From Novosphingobium sediminis (lineage in GTDB: Bacteria > Pseudomonadota > Alphaproteobacteria > Sphingomonadales > Sphingomonadaceae), in the NCBI RefSeq assembly GCF_007991615.1, contig NZ_BJYR01000009.1:124001-188000 (forward strand): a stretch of 64,000 nucleotides of DNA, written 5' to 3'. This document shows, piece after piece, positions 38,268 through 48,387 of this stretch. The notes under the pieces were generated by a model that was not told the origin of the DNA, searched no databases, and worked only from the letters and a program-made list of their open reading frames with translations. How positions within the stretch are numbered: the stretch's first letter is position 1; each line of letters opens with the position of its first letter. The position numbers and the translations under genes were made by a program.

Positions 38268-38732
38268 ATGTCGCGTCCGCCGCTCCCGCCGTTCACCGCT
38301 GAAACCGCCGCCCAGAAGGTGCGCCTTGCCGAAGACGGGTGGAACACCCGCGATCCCAAGCGCGTCGCGCTCGCCTATACCGAGGACACCCAGTGGCGGA
38401 ACCGCGCCGAGTTCGCGCAGGGCCGCGCCGCGGCCGAAGCGCTGCTCACCCGCAAGTGGGCGCGCGAGCTGGATTACCGCCTCGTCAAGGAACTCTGGGC
38501 CTACACCGAGAACCGCATCGCGGTGCGCTTCGCCTATGAATACCACGACGACAGCGGCCAGTGGTTCCGCGCCTATGGCAACGAGAACTGGGAATTCGAC
38601 GAACACGGCCTCATGCGCCGCCGCATCGCCAGCATCAACGAACACCCCATCCGCGCCGACGAACGCAAGCTCGATTGGCCGCTCAGCCGCCGCCCCGATG
38701 ATTATCCCAGCCTCACCGAGCTGGGTTTCTGA
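38268..38732 (+). CDS. DUF1348 / SnoaL-like NTF2-fold protein
   Basis: 154 residues, with GGAAAGG ahead of the ATG. The sequence is that of the DUF1348 family throughout: [42 protein letters not shown], then [21 protein letters not shown] and SINEHPI. This is a small cone-shaped alpha+beta fold shared with SnoaL and NTF2. Some members act on small molecules, but no catalytic role is established for this group. Intact and of usual length. The small membrane-protein gene follows 11 bases later and may be cotranscribed. Confidence 0.88.
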   Translation: MSRPPLPPFTAETAAQKVRLAEDGWNTRDPKRVALAYTEDTQWRNRAEFAQGRAAAEALLTRKWARELDYRLVKELWAYTENRIAVRFAYEYHDDSGQWFRAYGNENWEFDEHGLMRRRIASINEHPIRADERKLDWPLSRRPDDYPSLTELGF

Positions 38733-38743
38733 AAGCCAGACCG

Positions 38744-38992
38744 ATGAAACTCGCCCGCACCCGCCCGCTCGCCTTGCATCTCTGCTTCGAACGCCTCAAC
38801 GCCCGGCCGGAATGGCTGGAAAGCTGGTTGCTCGGCTGGGCCCTGCTCCTCGCCTGGGGCGCCTTCGCGTTCTTCATCTTCCCCCCTGCTGCGGCAGTGC
38901 CCGCGCAGGCCGTGTTCTTTGCGGGCCTGTTCCCGTGGATCCTGCTGCCGGTTGTTCAGGCCTCGGGCTCGAAGCCCTGCGGCCAGCGGTGA
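38744..38992 (+). CDS. Small hypothetical membrane protein
   Basis: 82 residues with two likely membrane helices, about residues 27–47 (WLLGWALLLAWGAFAFFIF) and 51–72 (PAQAVFFAGLFPWILLPVV), and a basic N-terminus. No family recognised. The ribosome site is weak. The hydrophobic pattern, the codon choice (G/C in third positions) and the closeness to the DUF1348 gene support a real gene, but without homologues it remains tentative. Confidence 0.5.
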   Translation: MKLARTRPLALHLCFERLNARPEWLESWLLGWALLLAWGAFAFFIFPPAAAVPAQAVFFAGLFPWILLPVVQASGSKPCGQR

Positions 38993-39083
38993 GCGGGGCG
39001 GACAGGTTCAGCCGCTAGCGGGGTGTCTGGGATTGGTGGTTAGCTGCCGTTGCACCCACATCCTCTGCTGATAAGTTCGTTTG

Positions 39084-39599
39084 ATGGGACACCACATCAA
39101 CGCGCTAATCGGCACCAATGAAGCCTTGAAAAGTCTCGTTGCTCGGCTTGGTTCACCCGCACCAACGGAGCTTTCGTTCGGTCTCGTCATCATCCCGTTA
39201 GATGAGCAGCGCCTTGATGATCTCGCGATTTCGATAGAACCGGCGATCAACGGGTTCACGTACCTAACGCCGCTGATGGCCCAGAGGATTGCGGCCGCGC
39301 TAAGTGGTCCAACTCTTTACGTCGAAACGGAATACTTCGGTGGAATTGGGGGGCAGAGCGCCGCCTATTTCGAGAATGGCCAGTTAACGTGGTGGGGCGC
39401 AGAATCGACCGAAACGCCTTCGGCTGGATCGCCGCTCGCTGAATTGTATGAAAAGACCTCGAAGGGCGGAAAGTCACCGATCAATGAAGGGCTCAGAAGG
39501 CTCGGCGTAGTTCGGTCCCACGAGCGCGACGAGTTTGATCAGGTCGGGCTTCGGCGCTTCAGGTCACTGGAGGACCTGGGCATCGAATATCCGGACTAG
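39084..39599 (+). CDS. Hypothetical protein, accessory composition, possibly immunity-like
   Basis: 171 residues from the ATG at 39084 (a TTG at 39081 is adjacent). Base composition is visibly lower in G+C than the neighbours, and codons ending in A or T are common, so it may be horizontally acquired. The protein is soluble, with no signal peptide. Its pattern starts with GHHINALIGTNEAL, has a central YVETEYFGGIGGQSAAYF block and ends in ERDEFDQVGLRRFRSLEDLG. This resembles small uncharacterised proteins that I associate loosely with solitary immunity or defence-island genes, but I cannot confirm a family. No toxin or mobile element is next to it. The gene stands alone between the small membrane protein and the convergent DUF779 gene. 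Confidence 0.65.
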   Translation: MGHHINALIGTNEALKSLVARLGSPAPTELSFGLVIIPLDEQRLDDLAISIEPAINGFTYLTPLMAQRIAAALSGPTLYVETEYFGGIGGQSAAYFENGQLTWWGAESTETPSAGSPLAELYEKTSKGGKSPINEGLRRLGVVRSHERDEFDQVGLRRFRSLEDLGIEYPD

Positions 39600-39638
39600 C
39601 CAAATGACCGCTACGGGGTCGAGAGCGGTCATCCAAAC

Positions 39639-39971
39639 CTAAACCGCACACGCCCCGCTGCGGATCAGAAACCGCTTCTCACGCCCGTTGTCCAGGCTGA
39701 ACATGCCCCCGCGCCCCGGCACGGCATCGAGCAGAAGGTCCAGATTGCTGGCCCACGCCTCCGCCTGCTGCGCGCCGATGTAGAAGGGCATGCCGCCCAC
39801 CTCGCCCAGCAGCACGTCCCCGGCACCCACGCGGAACTCGCCCGCAGGGTAGCACATCGGGGAGGAGCCATCGCAGCACCCCCCCGATTGGTGGAACAGC
39901 ACCGGCCCATGCTCGGCGACGATTGCGCCGAGCAGGGCCAGCGCTTCCGGCGTGGCGGAAACGCCGCTCAT
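39639..39971 (-). CDS. DUF779 domain protein
   Basis: 110 residues matching DUF779 along their length: LLFHQSGGCCDGSSPMCY-like core (here VLFHQSGGCCDGSSPMCYPA), then GDVLLGEVGGMPFYIGAQQ and a C-terminal FSLDNGREKRFLIRSG. Three conserved cysteines suggest a metal or redox site. The family is regularly encoded with NAD-dependent acetaldehyde dehydrogenases of the ExaC/AdhB group. Here the start is four bases past the stop of such a dehydrogenase, so the two are cotranscribed. The biochemical role of DUF779 is not established. Confidence 0.88.
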   Translation of the reverse strand: MSGVSATPEALALLGAIVAEHGPVLFHQSGGCCDGSSPMCYPAGEFRVGAGDVLLGEVGGMPFYIGAQQAEAWASNLDLLLDAVPGRGGMFSLDNGREKRFLIRSGACAV

Positions 39972-39975
39972 TGGC

Positions 39976-41481
<1,506 letters not shown>

Positions 41482-41852
41482 CGTCGTTCCTCTCGTTTGT
41501 CCCGCCGGGTCTGGCGCCCGGGCATGGAATCAGGGGCTGGCCGCCAAGGGCCGCTCCGCCCGCGAAGCCTATCGCTGGCGGGCGTGAAAACAAGGGCTTC
41601 GATGCAAGGCCGCAGCCAGACCGGCGCGCAACCCCTGTCCTACACGCCGCGTCCTGCGGTAATCCGGCGCGATGCTCCTTGACCCCCGTCAATCCCGCGA
41701 AATCCAGCCGCAAGAGGCCGCTGCCGACCCCGCCCGGAGTTTTCGCTCAGGACTGTGTCAACTGTGTCAACCTGACCTAAATTGGGGACGCAACGAATCG
41801 CTCTCAGCCCGTCGGAGGGCTGCGAGACAATCGCGATGTTTGGGAAGGAAAC
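41482..41852. other. 371-base gap upstream of the aldehyde dehydrogenase
   Basis: No convincing gene: a short open frame here runs across the tRNA and is rejected. The gap must hold the dehydrogenase promoter (minus strand). A 9-base tandem repeat, CTGTGTCAA twice at 41753–41770, reads on the minus strand as two overlapping TTGACACAG units, each with a perfect TTGACA −35 hexamer. No good −10 follows at normal spacing, so promoter assignment is tentative. Confidence 0.4.
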
Positions 41853-41927
41853 TGGAGCGGGCGAAGGGATTCGAACCCTCGACCCCAACCTTGGCAAGGT
41901 TGTGCTCTACCCCTGAGCTACGCCCGC
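41853..41927 (-). tRNA. tRNA-Gly (anticodon GCC)
   Basis: Read on the minus strand: acceptor GCGGGCG pairs with CGCCCGC, the D-arm has AGCTCAGGGGTAGAGC, the anticodon arm CCTTGCCAAGG carries GCC, and the T-arm has GGTTCGAATCC. The encoded 3' end is TCCA. All arms close perfectly. The 75 bases include the CCA. Confidence 0.97.
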
Positions 41928-42122
41928 TCGTGCGTTTCGGATCGGGCTGCCAGAAGGCCCCCGACCGGGGTGAGGTGCGCCCTTAGCTTCCCTCTCTGGC
42001 CTGCGCAACAGCAAAAATGCGTGTCGGGGCCATCCCGGCCCTGCTTGCCCGCAAATGCCCTTGCCGAATGGCCCCCGCTTCCCACATGGGGAATCACGAC
42101 ATCCAGTTGCGGAGACGATCCA

Positions 42123-43031
42123 GTGGCAAGCCTTGGCCTCAATCTCGAAGAACAGAAAGCGGTAGACCGCTTCCGCAAGGCCGTGGTCGAACCTTCGATG
42201 ACCAAGCTCGTCGTGCTCGATTTCTGGGCGGAATGGTGCGGCCCGTGCAAGGCGCTCACCCCGGTGCTCGAAAAGGTCTGCGGCGAATATGCGGACAAGG
42301 GCGTCGTCCTCGCCAAGGTCAACGTCGATGAGGAACAGTTCATCGCCGCGCAGTTTCAGGTGCGCTCGATCCCCACCGTCTATGCCATGTTCCAGGGCCA
42401 GCCGGTGGCAGACCTCACGCCCGCGCGCAGCGAATCGCAGCTGCGCCTGATGCTCGATCAGATGCTTGCGCGTCTGCCCATCCAGGCCGGTGACGAGCCC
42501 GCGCAGGATATCGCCCCGCTCCTCGCCATGGGTGAGGAAGTGCTGGCAGGCGGTGATGGCGAACGCGCCGTCGGCATCTTTTCGCAGATCGCAGAGATCG
42601 CGCCCGATAACGCCGCTGCCTTCTCCGGCCTGATTCGCGCGCTGCTGCTGGCGGGTGACAAGGCCGCGGCGGAGGACGTGCTTGCCTCGCTCGATCCCAA
42701 GCTGGCGGACGATCCGGCGTTGGCGCAGGCCCGCTCGGCCCTCGCGCTGGCTGCCGATGCGCCGGAACCCAGCGAACTTGATGGCCTGCGCGCTGCCGCC
42801 AGCGCCAATCCGGGTGACATGGACGCCGAACTCGCCCTCGCCAACGGCCTCTACGCCGCTGGAGACCGCGACGGCGCCGCCAGCCTCCTGCTCGGCATGG
42901 TCGCGCGCGACCGTGCTTGGAACGATGGCGCTGCCCGCACGCGCCTGCTCCAGATCTTCGAAGCCATCGGCCTTGAAGATCCGTGGGTCGCCGCCACCCG
43001 GCGCAAGCTTTCCACCGTGCTGTTCGGTTAG
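42123..43031 (+). CDS. Thioredoxin-fold chaperone with TPR tail (CnoX/YbbN-like)
   Basis: 302 residues from a GTG at 42123 with GGAGA upstream; longer in-frame extensions lack a ribosome site. The N-terminal thioredoxin fold (about residues 10–115) has the active site WAEWCGPCKAL, with Cys39 and Cys42, and the cis-proline loop VRSIPTVYAM. The rest (about 130–302) is helical TPR-like repeats, the layout of CnoX/YbbN, which protects oxidised proteins and hands them to GroEL or DnaK. A full CXXC means it may still be redox active, unlike E. coli YbbN, where the motif is altered. The Lon-substrate-binding-like gene follows three bases later. Confidence 0.88.
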   Translation: MASLGLNLEEQKAVDRFRKAVVEPSMTKLVVLDFWAEWCGPCKALTPVLEKVCGEYADKGVVLAKVNVDEEQFIAAQFQVRSIPTVYAMFQGQPVADLTPARSESQLRLMLDQMLARLPIQAGDEPAQDIAPLLAMGEEVLAGGDGERAVGIFSQIAEIAPDNAAAFSGLIRALLLAGDKAAAEDVLASLDPKLADDPALAQARSALALAADAPEPSELDGLRAAASANPGDMDAELALANGLYAAGDRDGAASLLLGMVARDRAWNDGAARTRLLQIFEAIGLEDPWVAATRRKLSTVLFG

Positions 43032-43034
43032 GCC

Positions 43035-43661
43035 ATGGGCGAGGCAGGCAAACCCGTGCGTCTCTCGATCTTCCCGCTGACGGGCGCGCTGCTGTTCCCG
43101 GGGCTGCAGCTGCCGCTGCACATCTTCGAGCCGCGCTACCGCTCGATGATCTCCGATTCGCTGGTGCGGGATCGGCGCATCGCGATGATCCAGCCGCAAG
43201 GCCAGTATGATGGCGCGCCGCTGTTCCAGATCGGCTGTGTTGGCAAGATCGGCGAAGTCGAGGCGATGGAGGACGGGCGCTACAACGTCATCCTCGAAGG
43301 CATCTCGCGCTTCCGCATGCTGCGCGAACTCGATGTGACGACGCCGTTCCGCCAGATCGAGGCCGAACTGATCGAGGATGACGCCGGAGCCAGCCTCAGC
43401 GCCGTCGAGCGCGCTTCATTCGAGCGCGAAGCGCGCCGCTTTGCCGAAGCGCAGGGCTATTCGGTCGATTGGGATTCGGTCGGCCGGCTCGATGACGTGT
43501 CGCTGATCAACGGCGTCTCGCAGATCGCCCCGTTCGATGCTGCCGCCAAGCAGGCTTTGCTCGAAGCGGACACCCTTGCCGCGCGGTGCGAGCTGCTCGT
43601 TCAACTGATGCAGTTCTTCGGCAGGCGCGATTCCGATGATGGGCGGGTGACGCTGCAGTAG
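43035..43661 (+). CDS. LON N-terminal (substrate-binding) domain protein
   Basis: 208 residues covering only the N-terminal domain of Lon protease, with no AAA+ or peptidase part. The opening LSIFPLTGALLFPGLQLPLHIFEPRYR is typical (shown in part: FPLTGALLFPG and HIFEPRYR), followed by the GCVGKIGEVEAMEDGRYNV strand pair. A helical region makes up the second half. The free-standing domain is common in alphaproteobacteria, always small and of unclear function. It lies three bases after the CnoX-like gene; this pairing is also common, and points to a shared proteostasis role (inference). Confidence 0.88.
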   Translation: MGEAGKPVRLSIFPLTGALLFPGLQLPLHIFEPRYRSMISDSLVRDRRIAMIQPQGQYDGAPLFQIGCVGKIGEVEAMEDGRYNVILEGISRFRMLRELDVTTPFRQIEAELIEDDAGASLSAVERASFEREARRFAEAQGYSVDWDSVGRLDDVSLINGVSQIAPFDAAAKQALLEADTLAARCELLVQLMQFFGRRDSDDGRVTLQ

Positions 43662-43663
43662 CT

Positions 43664-43700
43664 GGCCCACCCCCGACCCCTCCCGCATGCGGGAGGGGAG
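43664..43700. repeat. GC-rich palindromic intergenic repeat, copy 1
   Basis: CCCACCCCCGACCCCTCCCG followed by CATGCGGGAGGGGAG. The second part forms a stem (CTCCC and GGGAG arms around GCATGC). It fills the gap between the convergent Lon-domain and MarC genes and could serve both as a terminator-like hairpin. Two further copies, facing each other, are at 45139–45229. Confidence 0.75.
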
Positions 43701-44321
43701 CTAGAACTGCGCTTTGATCCCGTCGATCACGAACTGCGCGGCCAGCGCCGCGAGAAGGACGCCCAGCAGCCGGGTGATCACCGCTTCCACCTGCGATCCC
43801 AGCATGCGGATGATCGGACGTGCCGCCACCAGCGCGATGAAGCTCAGCGTCATCACAGCCGCCAGCGCGCCAAGGATCACCAGCGTTTCCTGCAGGCCAT
43901 GCGCCCGCGCGGTAAGCAGCATGACCGAAGCGATCGAGCCCGGCCCCGCCAGCATCGGCATGGCCATCGGGAAGACCGAGACATCCTCCACGTGCGGTTG
44001 CTGCGTGCGGACCTTTTCCGCCCGCTCCTCGCGCCGCTCGGTGCGTTTTTCGAACACCATGTCGATGGCGATCATGAACAGCATGATCCCGCCCGCAATG
44101 CGGAAGCTGTCGAGCTCGATGTGGAGCGCGCCCAGCAGGTCTTCGCCGAACAGCGCGAACACCACGAGGATGCCGCTGGCGATCAGGCACGCGCGAACGG
44201 CCATGATGAAGGCCTGCCGCGGCGTGGCATTGGCCGTCAGCCCGGCGTAGATCGGCGCGCAGCCGGGCGGGTCGATCACCACGAACAGCGTCGTGAAGGC
44301 GGAAAGAAACAGGGCCAGCAT
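43701..44321 (-). CDS. MarC family integral membrane protein
   Basis: 206 residues with six hydrophobic helices, and the MarC landmarks FTTLFVVIDPPGCAPIYAGL at the start, FRIAGGIMLFMIAIDMVF in the middle, and PMAMPMLAGPGSIASVMLL. A charged loop (ERREERAEKVRTQQPHVED) separates the two halves. The family was once linked to multiple antibiotic resistance but is now thought to be a transporter of unknown substrate. It is four bases from the preceding minus-strand secreted-protein gene, hence probably cotranscribed. Confidence 0.9.
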   Translation of the reverse strand: MLALFLSAFTTLFVVIDPPGCAPIYAGLTANATPRQAFIMAVRACLIASGILVVFALFGEDLLGALHIELDSFRIAGGIMLFMIAIDMVFEKRTERREERAEKVRTQQPHVEDVSVFPMAMPMLAGPGSIASVMLLTARAHGLQETLVILGALAAVMTLSFIALVAARPIIRMLGSQVEAVITRLLGVLLAALAAQFVIDGIKAQF

Positions 44322-44325
44322 CAGA

Positions 44326-45096
44326 TCAACCTTCGTTCTTCGCGACTTCCGTGCGCTTCAGCACTTCGTTCATCTTGCCGTCCTGCCACATCCATACGGT
44401 CCATTCACGCGTACCGCCGGGCAGCACGGTGGAGCGCCAGACCAGCGTGCCGTCGATCGAGCGGCCATCCTTGCTATCCACACCGGGCACGGCTGCCAGC
44501 GGCGGGATCGGTCCGGGGAGCGGGCGCATCGGCGGCGGCGTGCCCTTGGGCAGCTTGGGTGGGGGCGGGGGCTCATCCGCCAGCGGATTGCGGCGGGGGC
44601 GCGGCACGCAGTCCGCCACCTTGCCGGTGATGAAGTCAGCGCCTGCCAGCGGCGCCGTCAGGTCTCCGCCCTGATCGAGGACCCACTTGTAGTCACCCTT
44701 CTTCTTCTGGCGCTGCCACACGGTGGAGAACCAGCCGTTGGCGCTGCCGGCCTGATAGCCGCCAAAGGTCACGCCTGCGCTGCCATCGCAGCTCATCCAC
44801 ACCGAACTGGGCTGCCACTGCACCGCTTGCGGCGGATTGGCGCGGCCCTTGAGCCAGGCCTTGGCCAGCGTTCGCTGCGGCACGAACATTTCCGCCTCGT
44901 CGGTCGCCGTCGCGGCAAAGGCCGTCCACTGCCCCTTCTCGCGCGCCAGCCGCGCGAAGGCGCTTTCCGACGCGATCAGCGCGCTGGGGTTGCCGATGGG
45001 GGTGATCCCGCCGCCAAAACCCGGCGCCGAGCGCGGATCCTGTGCAGAGGCGGATGCAGCGAGGGCCAGCACGGCGAGGGGGATCAGGCGCTTCAT
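44326..45096 (-). CDS. Secreted hypothetical protein with proline-rich linker
   Basis: 256 residues from the ATG at 45096, selected because it starts a clear signal peptide (MKRLIPLAVLALAASASAQD). The first mature part (about residues 30–160) has an NTF2/SnoaL-like pattern, with RLAREKGQWTAFAATATDEA and WLKGRANPP. Next comes a proline-rich linker (ADEPPPPPKLPKGTPPPMRP), then about 60 residues ending in a Trp-rich beta pattern (EWTVWMWQDGKM). Likely periplasmic. No specific function recognised. Upstream lies the paired palindromic repeat. Confidence 0.7.
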   Translation of the reverse strand: MKRLIPLAVLALAASASAQDPRSAPGFGGGITPIGNPSALIASESAFARLAREKGQWTAFAATATDEAEMFVPQRTLAKAWLKGRANPPQAVQWQPSSVWMSCDGSAGVTFGGYQAGSANGWFSTVWQRQKKKGDYKWVLDQGGDLTAPLAGADFITGKVADCVPRPRRNPLADEPPPPPKLPKGTPPPMRPLPGPIPPLAAVPGVDSKDGRSIDGTLVWRSTVLPGGTREWTVWMWQDGKMNEVLKRTEVAKNEG

Positions 45097-45138
45097 GCGT
45101 CGCAGCCTAGAGCAGGTGCGTGCCAAGGGGAAGCGCCA

Positions 45139-45229
45139 GGCCCACCCCCGACCCCTCCCGCTTGCGGGAGGGGAGTTAAGGTCGTGCTTTCTTCTCCCCT
45201 CCCGCAAGCGGGAGGGGTTGGGGGTGGGT
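45139..45229. repeat. Inverted pair of the GC-rich palindromic repeat, copies 2 and 3
   Basis: Copy 2 (45139–45175) matches the copy at 43664 except for the centre (CTTG instead of CATG). Copy 3 (45194–45229) is its reverse complement with about two changes. Eighteen bases separate them, so the whole can fold into one large hairpin or two small ones. This head-to-head arrangement is that of REP/BIME-type elements. It lies between the minus-strand folD gene and the secreted-protein gene. Confidence 0.8.
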
Positions 45230-45235
45230 CTTCCC

Positions 45236-46129
45236 TCAGATTGCGTCCGCAGCCAGTTCCAGTCCGGCATTGCGATAGGCCGCCACCAGCGCATTGCGCA
45301 GCAGCACGGCAATCGTCATCGGGCCCACGCCGCCCGGCACCGGCGTCACCGCGCCGGCAACTTCCATCACGCCGGCATAGCCGACATCGCCTACCAGCCG
45401 CGTCTTGCCTTCCTCGGCGGCAGGCACGCGGTTGATGCCGACGTCGATGACGGTTGCGCCGGGCTTGATCCAGTCCGCCTTGACCATTTCGGGACGGCCC
45501 ACCGCCGCCACCACGATATCGGCACGGCGCACCACAGCGGGCAGATCCTTCGTGCGGCTATGCGCGATCGTCACGGTGCAGCTTTCGGCCAGCAGCAGCT
45601 GCGCCATCGGCTTGCCGACGATGTTGGAGCGGCCGATCACAACGGCATCAAGGCCCGAAAGCGAGCCCAAGCGGTCCTTCAGCAGCATCAGGCACCCCAG
45701 CGGTGTGCAGGGCACGAAGCCCGGCTGGCCGACAGCGAGCCTACCCGCGCTGATGACATGGAAGCCATCGACGTCCTTGTCCGGGTTGATCGCGGAAATG
45801 ACCTTCTGCTCGTCCATATGGCCGGGCAGCGGCAGCTGGACGAGGATGCCATCGACGGCGGGATCGGTGTTGAGCTGTTCGACCAGCGCGAGAAGGTCGG
45901 CCTCCGCCGTTTCGGCTGGCAGGCGGTGCTCGAAGCTCGCCATCCCGGCTTCCACTGTCTGCTTGCCCTTGGAACGGACATAGACCTGGCTGGCCGGATC
46001 TTCGCCCACCAGCACCACGGCAAGGCCCGCCTTGCGGCCAGCCTTCGCCTCGAATGCGGCGGCCAGTTCACCAACCTTGCCGCGCAGGTTCGCGGCAAAG
46101 GCCTTCCCATCGATAATCGCGGCAGTCAT
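45236..46129 (-). CDS. folD: Bifunctional methylenetetrahydrofolate dehydrogenase / cyclohydrolase
   Basis: 297 residues, standard for FolD. Interconverts 5,10-methylene-, 5,10-methenyl- and 10-formyl-tetrahydrofolate using NADP+, supplying one-carbon units for purines and formyl-Met. The catalytic lysine lies in YVRSKGKQ, the folate loop in [11 protein letters not shown], the NADP-binding loop in [13 protein letters not shown], and the closing signature is [10 protein letters not shown]. It begins [11 protein letters not shown]. The YggT-family gene lies 26 bases upstream on the same strand. Confidence 0.97.
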   Translation of the reverse strand: MTAAIIDGKAFAANLRGKVGELAAAFEAKAGRKAGLAVVLVGEDPASQVYVRSKGKQTVEAGMASFEHRLPAETAEADLLALVEQLNTDPAVDGILVQLPLPGHMDEQKVISAINPDKDVDGFHVISAGRLAVGQPGFVPCTPLGCLMLLKDRLGSLSGLDAVVIGRSNIVGKPMAQLLLAESCTVTIAHSRTKDLPAVVRRADIVVAAVGRPEMVKADWIKPGATVIDVGINRVPAAEEGKTRLVGDVGYAGVMEVAGAVTPVPGGVGPMTIAVLLRNALVAAYRNAGLELAADAI

Positions 46130-46155
46130 CTCGGCACTTTCTATGGCTGGTTGGA

Positions 46156-46455
46156 TCAGATCGAAGTGGCCGCCATCGCGAGGTAGTAAAGCAGCTGGAC
46201 GAGGAGCCGCAGGCCGAAGATCAGGATCATCGGCGAAAAGTCGACGCCCCCCGTATTCGGCATGACCCGGCGGATCGGGTTCAGCAGCGGATCAAGGATT
46301 GCGTTCAGCGCGGTCCACACGGCGGAAACCGCCTTGTTGTGCGTGTTCACCACATTGAAGGCGATCAGCAGGCTCAGCACGAACTGCACAATCACCACCA
46401 TCACGACGATGTCGATCAGCTGCGAAATGGCAGAGATCAGCGTGAACAACAGCAT
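46156..46455 (-). CDS. YggT family membrane protein
   Basis: 99 residues with two hydrophobic stretches: about 8–30 ([20 protein letters not shown]) and 74–96 ([20 protein letters not shown]). Between them is the family signature [20 protein letters not shown], followed by VDFSP. The YggT/CCB3 family is linked to membrane cofactor assembly in chloroplasts and to osmotic stress or division-gene clusters in bacteria; its activity is unknown. It lies upstream of folD in the same direction. Confidence 0.93.
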   Translation of the reverse strand: MLLFTLISAISQLIDIVVMVVIVQFVLSLLIAFNVVNTHNKAVSAVWTALNAILDPLLNPIRRVMPNTGGVDFSPMILIFGLRLLVQLLYYLAMAATSI

Positions 46456-46546
46456 TTCGCATTTCCTATGTCAGCGAGGAGGCCTGCTCCTAGCCGACCC
46501 TCTCCCCGCCCCACAAGGGCTCCCTCGCCGAACGACCGACGGCGAT

Positions 46547-46581
46547 GGACAAACTTGTATGTGTTGCATACAAATTTGTCC
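46547..46581. promoter_or_regulatory. AT-rich inverted repeat between argB and the YggT gene
   Basis: GGACAAACTTGTATG (46547–46561) and CATACAAATTTGTCC (46567–46581) pair with one mismatch around TGTTG. It stands out from the GC-rich surroundings. It lies about 90 bases upstream of the YggT start and 40 bases past the argB stop. No T-run follows, so a simple terminator is unlikely. The inner TTGTATG-N5-CATACAA half-sites resemble GntR-type operators (inference). Confidence 0.45.
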
Positions 46582-46620
46582 AGAGCTTGTGCGCGCAAAG
46601 TTGGCGAAGTCGGGAAACCC

Positions 46621-47559
46621 TCAGGCCCGGATCAGCGTACCCGCGCCGCGTGCGGTGAAGATCTCGATCAGCATGGCATGCGGCACCCGCCCGTCGAGCA
46701 CGACTGCCGCCTCGCACCCGGCTTCGACCGCGTGGACGCAGGTTTCGAGCTTGGGGATCATGCCGCCGCTGATCGTGCCGTCCTCGGCAAGGCGGTTGAT
46801 GTCTGCCGGGGTAAGGTCGGTCAGCAGGCGGCGTTCCTTGTCGAGCACCCCCGGCACGTCGGTCAGCAGGAACAGCCGCGCCGCGCCCAGCGCCGCCGCG
46901 ATCGCGCCCGCCATGGTGTCGGCATTGATGTTGTAGGTCTCGCCGTCCTCGCCCACACCGATGGGGGCGATCACTGGGATCATGTTCGCGGCGGTGATGG
47001 TATCGATCACCGTGGTATCGATCCGCGCGGGTTCACCCACGAAGCCGAGATCGACGACGATCTGTTCGCCGCTGTCCTTGTCGTTGATCGCCTTGGGGGC
47101 CTTCTTGGCCTCGACCTTGCGGGCGATCACCATGCCGCCGTCCTTGCCGGAAATGCCGATGGCCTTGCCGCCTGCACGCGCGATCCAGCTGACGAGTTCC
47201 TTGTTGATCGCGCCTGCCAGCACCATCTCGGCAACTTCAGCGGTCTGCTTGTCGGTGACACGCAGGCCATCGACGAACCGCGATTCGATCCCCAGCGCCT
47301 TCAGCATCCGACCGATCTGCGGGCCGCCGCCGTGAACGACCACCGGATTGATGCCGATCGCCTTGAGCAGCACGATGTCTTCGGCAAAGTCCTGCGCAAG
47401 GTCAGGATCGCCCATCGCGTGGCCACCATACTTCACGACAAACGTCTTGCCCGCGTATCGCTGCAGGTACGGCAGCGCCTCGGTCAGCGTTTCGGCCTTG
47501 GCGAGCATAGCCTTGTGGTGGGCGGCGTCGTCGGCGGCGGGTTCGTGCGTGGTAGCCAT
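46621..47559 (-). CDS. argB: Acetylglutamate kinase
   Basis: 312 residues from the ATG at 47559. Phosphorylates N-acetylglutamate with ATP in the second step of arginine synthesis. Family landmarks are [10 protein letters not shown] (phosphate-binding lysine and glycines), [23 protein letters not shown], the [13 protein letters not shown] block and [14 protein letters not shown]. The N-terminal extension of about 30 residues is helical and Ala-rich, as in arginine-sensitive hexameric forms, which suggests feedback inhibition (inference). It lies 44 bases after the queuosine-precursor transporter gene on the same strand. No other arg gene is in the window. Confidence 0.96.
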   Translation of the reverse strand: MATTHEPAADDAAHHKAMLAKAETLTEALPYLQRYAGKTFVVKYGGHAMGDPDLAQDFAEDIVLLKAIGINPVVVHGGGPQIGRMLKALGIESRFVDGLRVTDKQTAEVAEMVLAGAINKELVSWIARAGGKAIGISGKDGGMVIARKVEAKKAPKAINDKDSGEQIVVDLGFVGEPARIDTTVIDTITAANMIPVIAPIGVGEDGETYNINADTMAGAIAAALGAARLFLLTDVPGVLDKERRLLTDLTPADINRLAEDGTISGGMIPKLETCVHAVEAGCEAAVVLDGRVPHAMLIEIFTARGAGTLIRA

Positions 47560-47603
47560 GATGCGCCGCGCTTTGGACCAAGCGGCGCGGCGGCGCAATA
47601 TTT

Positions 47604-48305
47604 CTAGCGTTCGCCGTCCATCCAGCGCCCCAGCTTCACGAAGGCCCAGATCAGCGGCGGCACCATGATCGTGGAAAGCAGCAGCTTGGAGGCGATCTGC
47701 CCGGTCATGATTTCCCCGATCGGCAGCGGCACGCCCGCGGCATCCTTCACCCCGGCGAACGAGATGGTGATGAAGATCAGCGTATCGACCATCTGGCTGA
47801 GGAGGCTGGCGATCCACGCGCGCAGGATCAGCAGGCGCCCGCGCCCGCCGGCAAGCCGCGAGAACACATAGACATTGAGCGTCTGCGAGGTGCCGTAGGA
47901 AATGAGCCCCGCGAACTGCATCCGCGCGCCCTGGCCGAGGAGGCGGGCATAGGCTTCCTGATCGCCCCAGAACGGCGCGGGCGGGACCGCGTTGATAACG
48001 AAGGTCAGCAGCAGCATCGAGCAAATCAGCGGCACGAAACCAAAGCGCACGAGCCGGTTGGCGACATCCTGCCCGAACAGTTCGGCCACAGCGCTTGCCA
48101 TCACCACAAGCAGCAGGAAGGCGAAGATCCCGCTCTCGACGGCGAGATCACCGAGCACCGGCCAGTGCCCGAGCGCGGCGATCTTGGTGCCCAGCACACC
48201 CGCCAGCACGACAAGCCCGCCATATAGCAGCGAGAAGGCGAACAGCGAGGTCGGGATGCCCGATGGCGAAGGGACGGCGGCGCGGGGCTGGTCTTGCATC
48301 TGCAA
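47604..48305 (-). CDS. Queuosine precursor transporter (YhhQ/VUT family)
   Basis: 233 residues, with about six membrane helices. Family signatures are [25 protein letters not shown] (core [12 protein letters not shown]), then [21 protein letters not shown] and [14 protein letters not shown]. The family imports preQ0 or preQ1 for tRNA queuosine formation. Starts at 48305 and 48299 are both possible (MQMQDQ). It is divergent from the nucleoside transporter gene, and the gap of about 80 bases must hold both promoters. Confidence 0.88.
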   Translation of the reverse strand: MQMQDQPRAAVPSPSGIPTSLFAFSLLYGGLVVLAGVLGTKIAALGHWPVLGDLAVESGIFAFLLLVVMASAVAELFGQDVANRLVRFGFVPLICSMLLLTFVINAVPPAPFWGDQEAYARLLGQGARMQFAGLISYGTSQTLNVYVFSRLAGGRGRLLILRAWIASLLSQMVDTLIFITISFAGVKDAAGVPLPIGEIMTGQIASKLLLSTIMVPPLIWAFVKLGRWMDGER

Positions 48306-48387
48306 CGGTTAGCGGGATTTTGACCCTGCGCCAAATCCCGTTTAAGCCATGCCGGACAAGGTTTTGGGTAGGAGCTGCGGGCCAGCG

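Noticed and set aside
41640..41897. Short minus-strand open frame in the gap before the aldehyde dehydrogenase
   Set aside because: It runs into the tRNA-Gly gene and has no ribosome site or family features.
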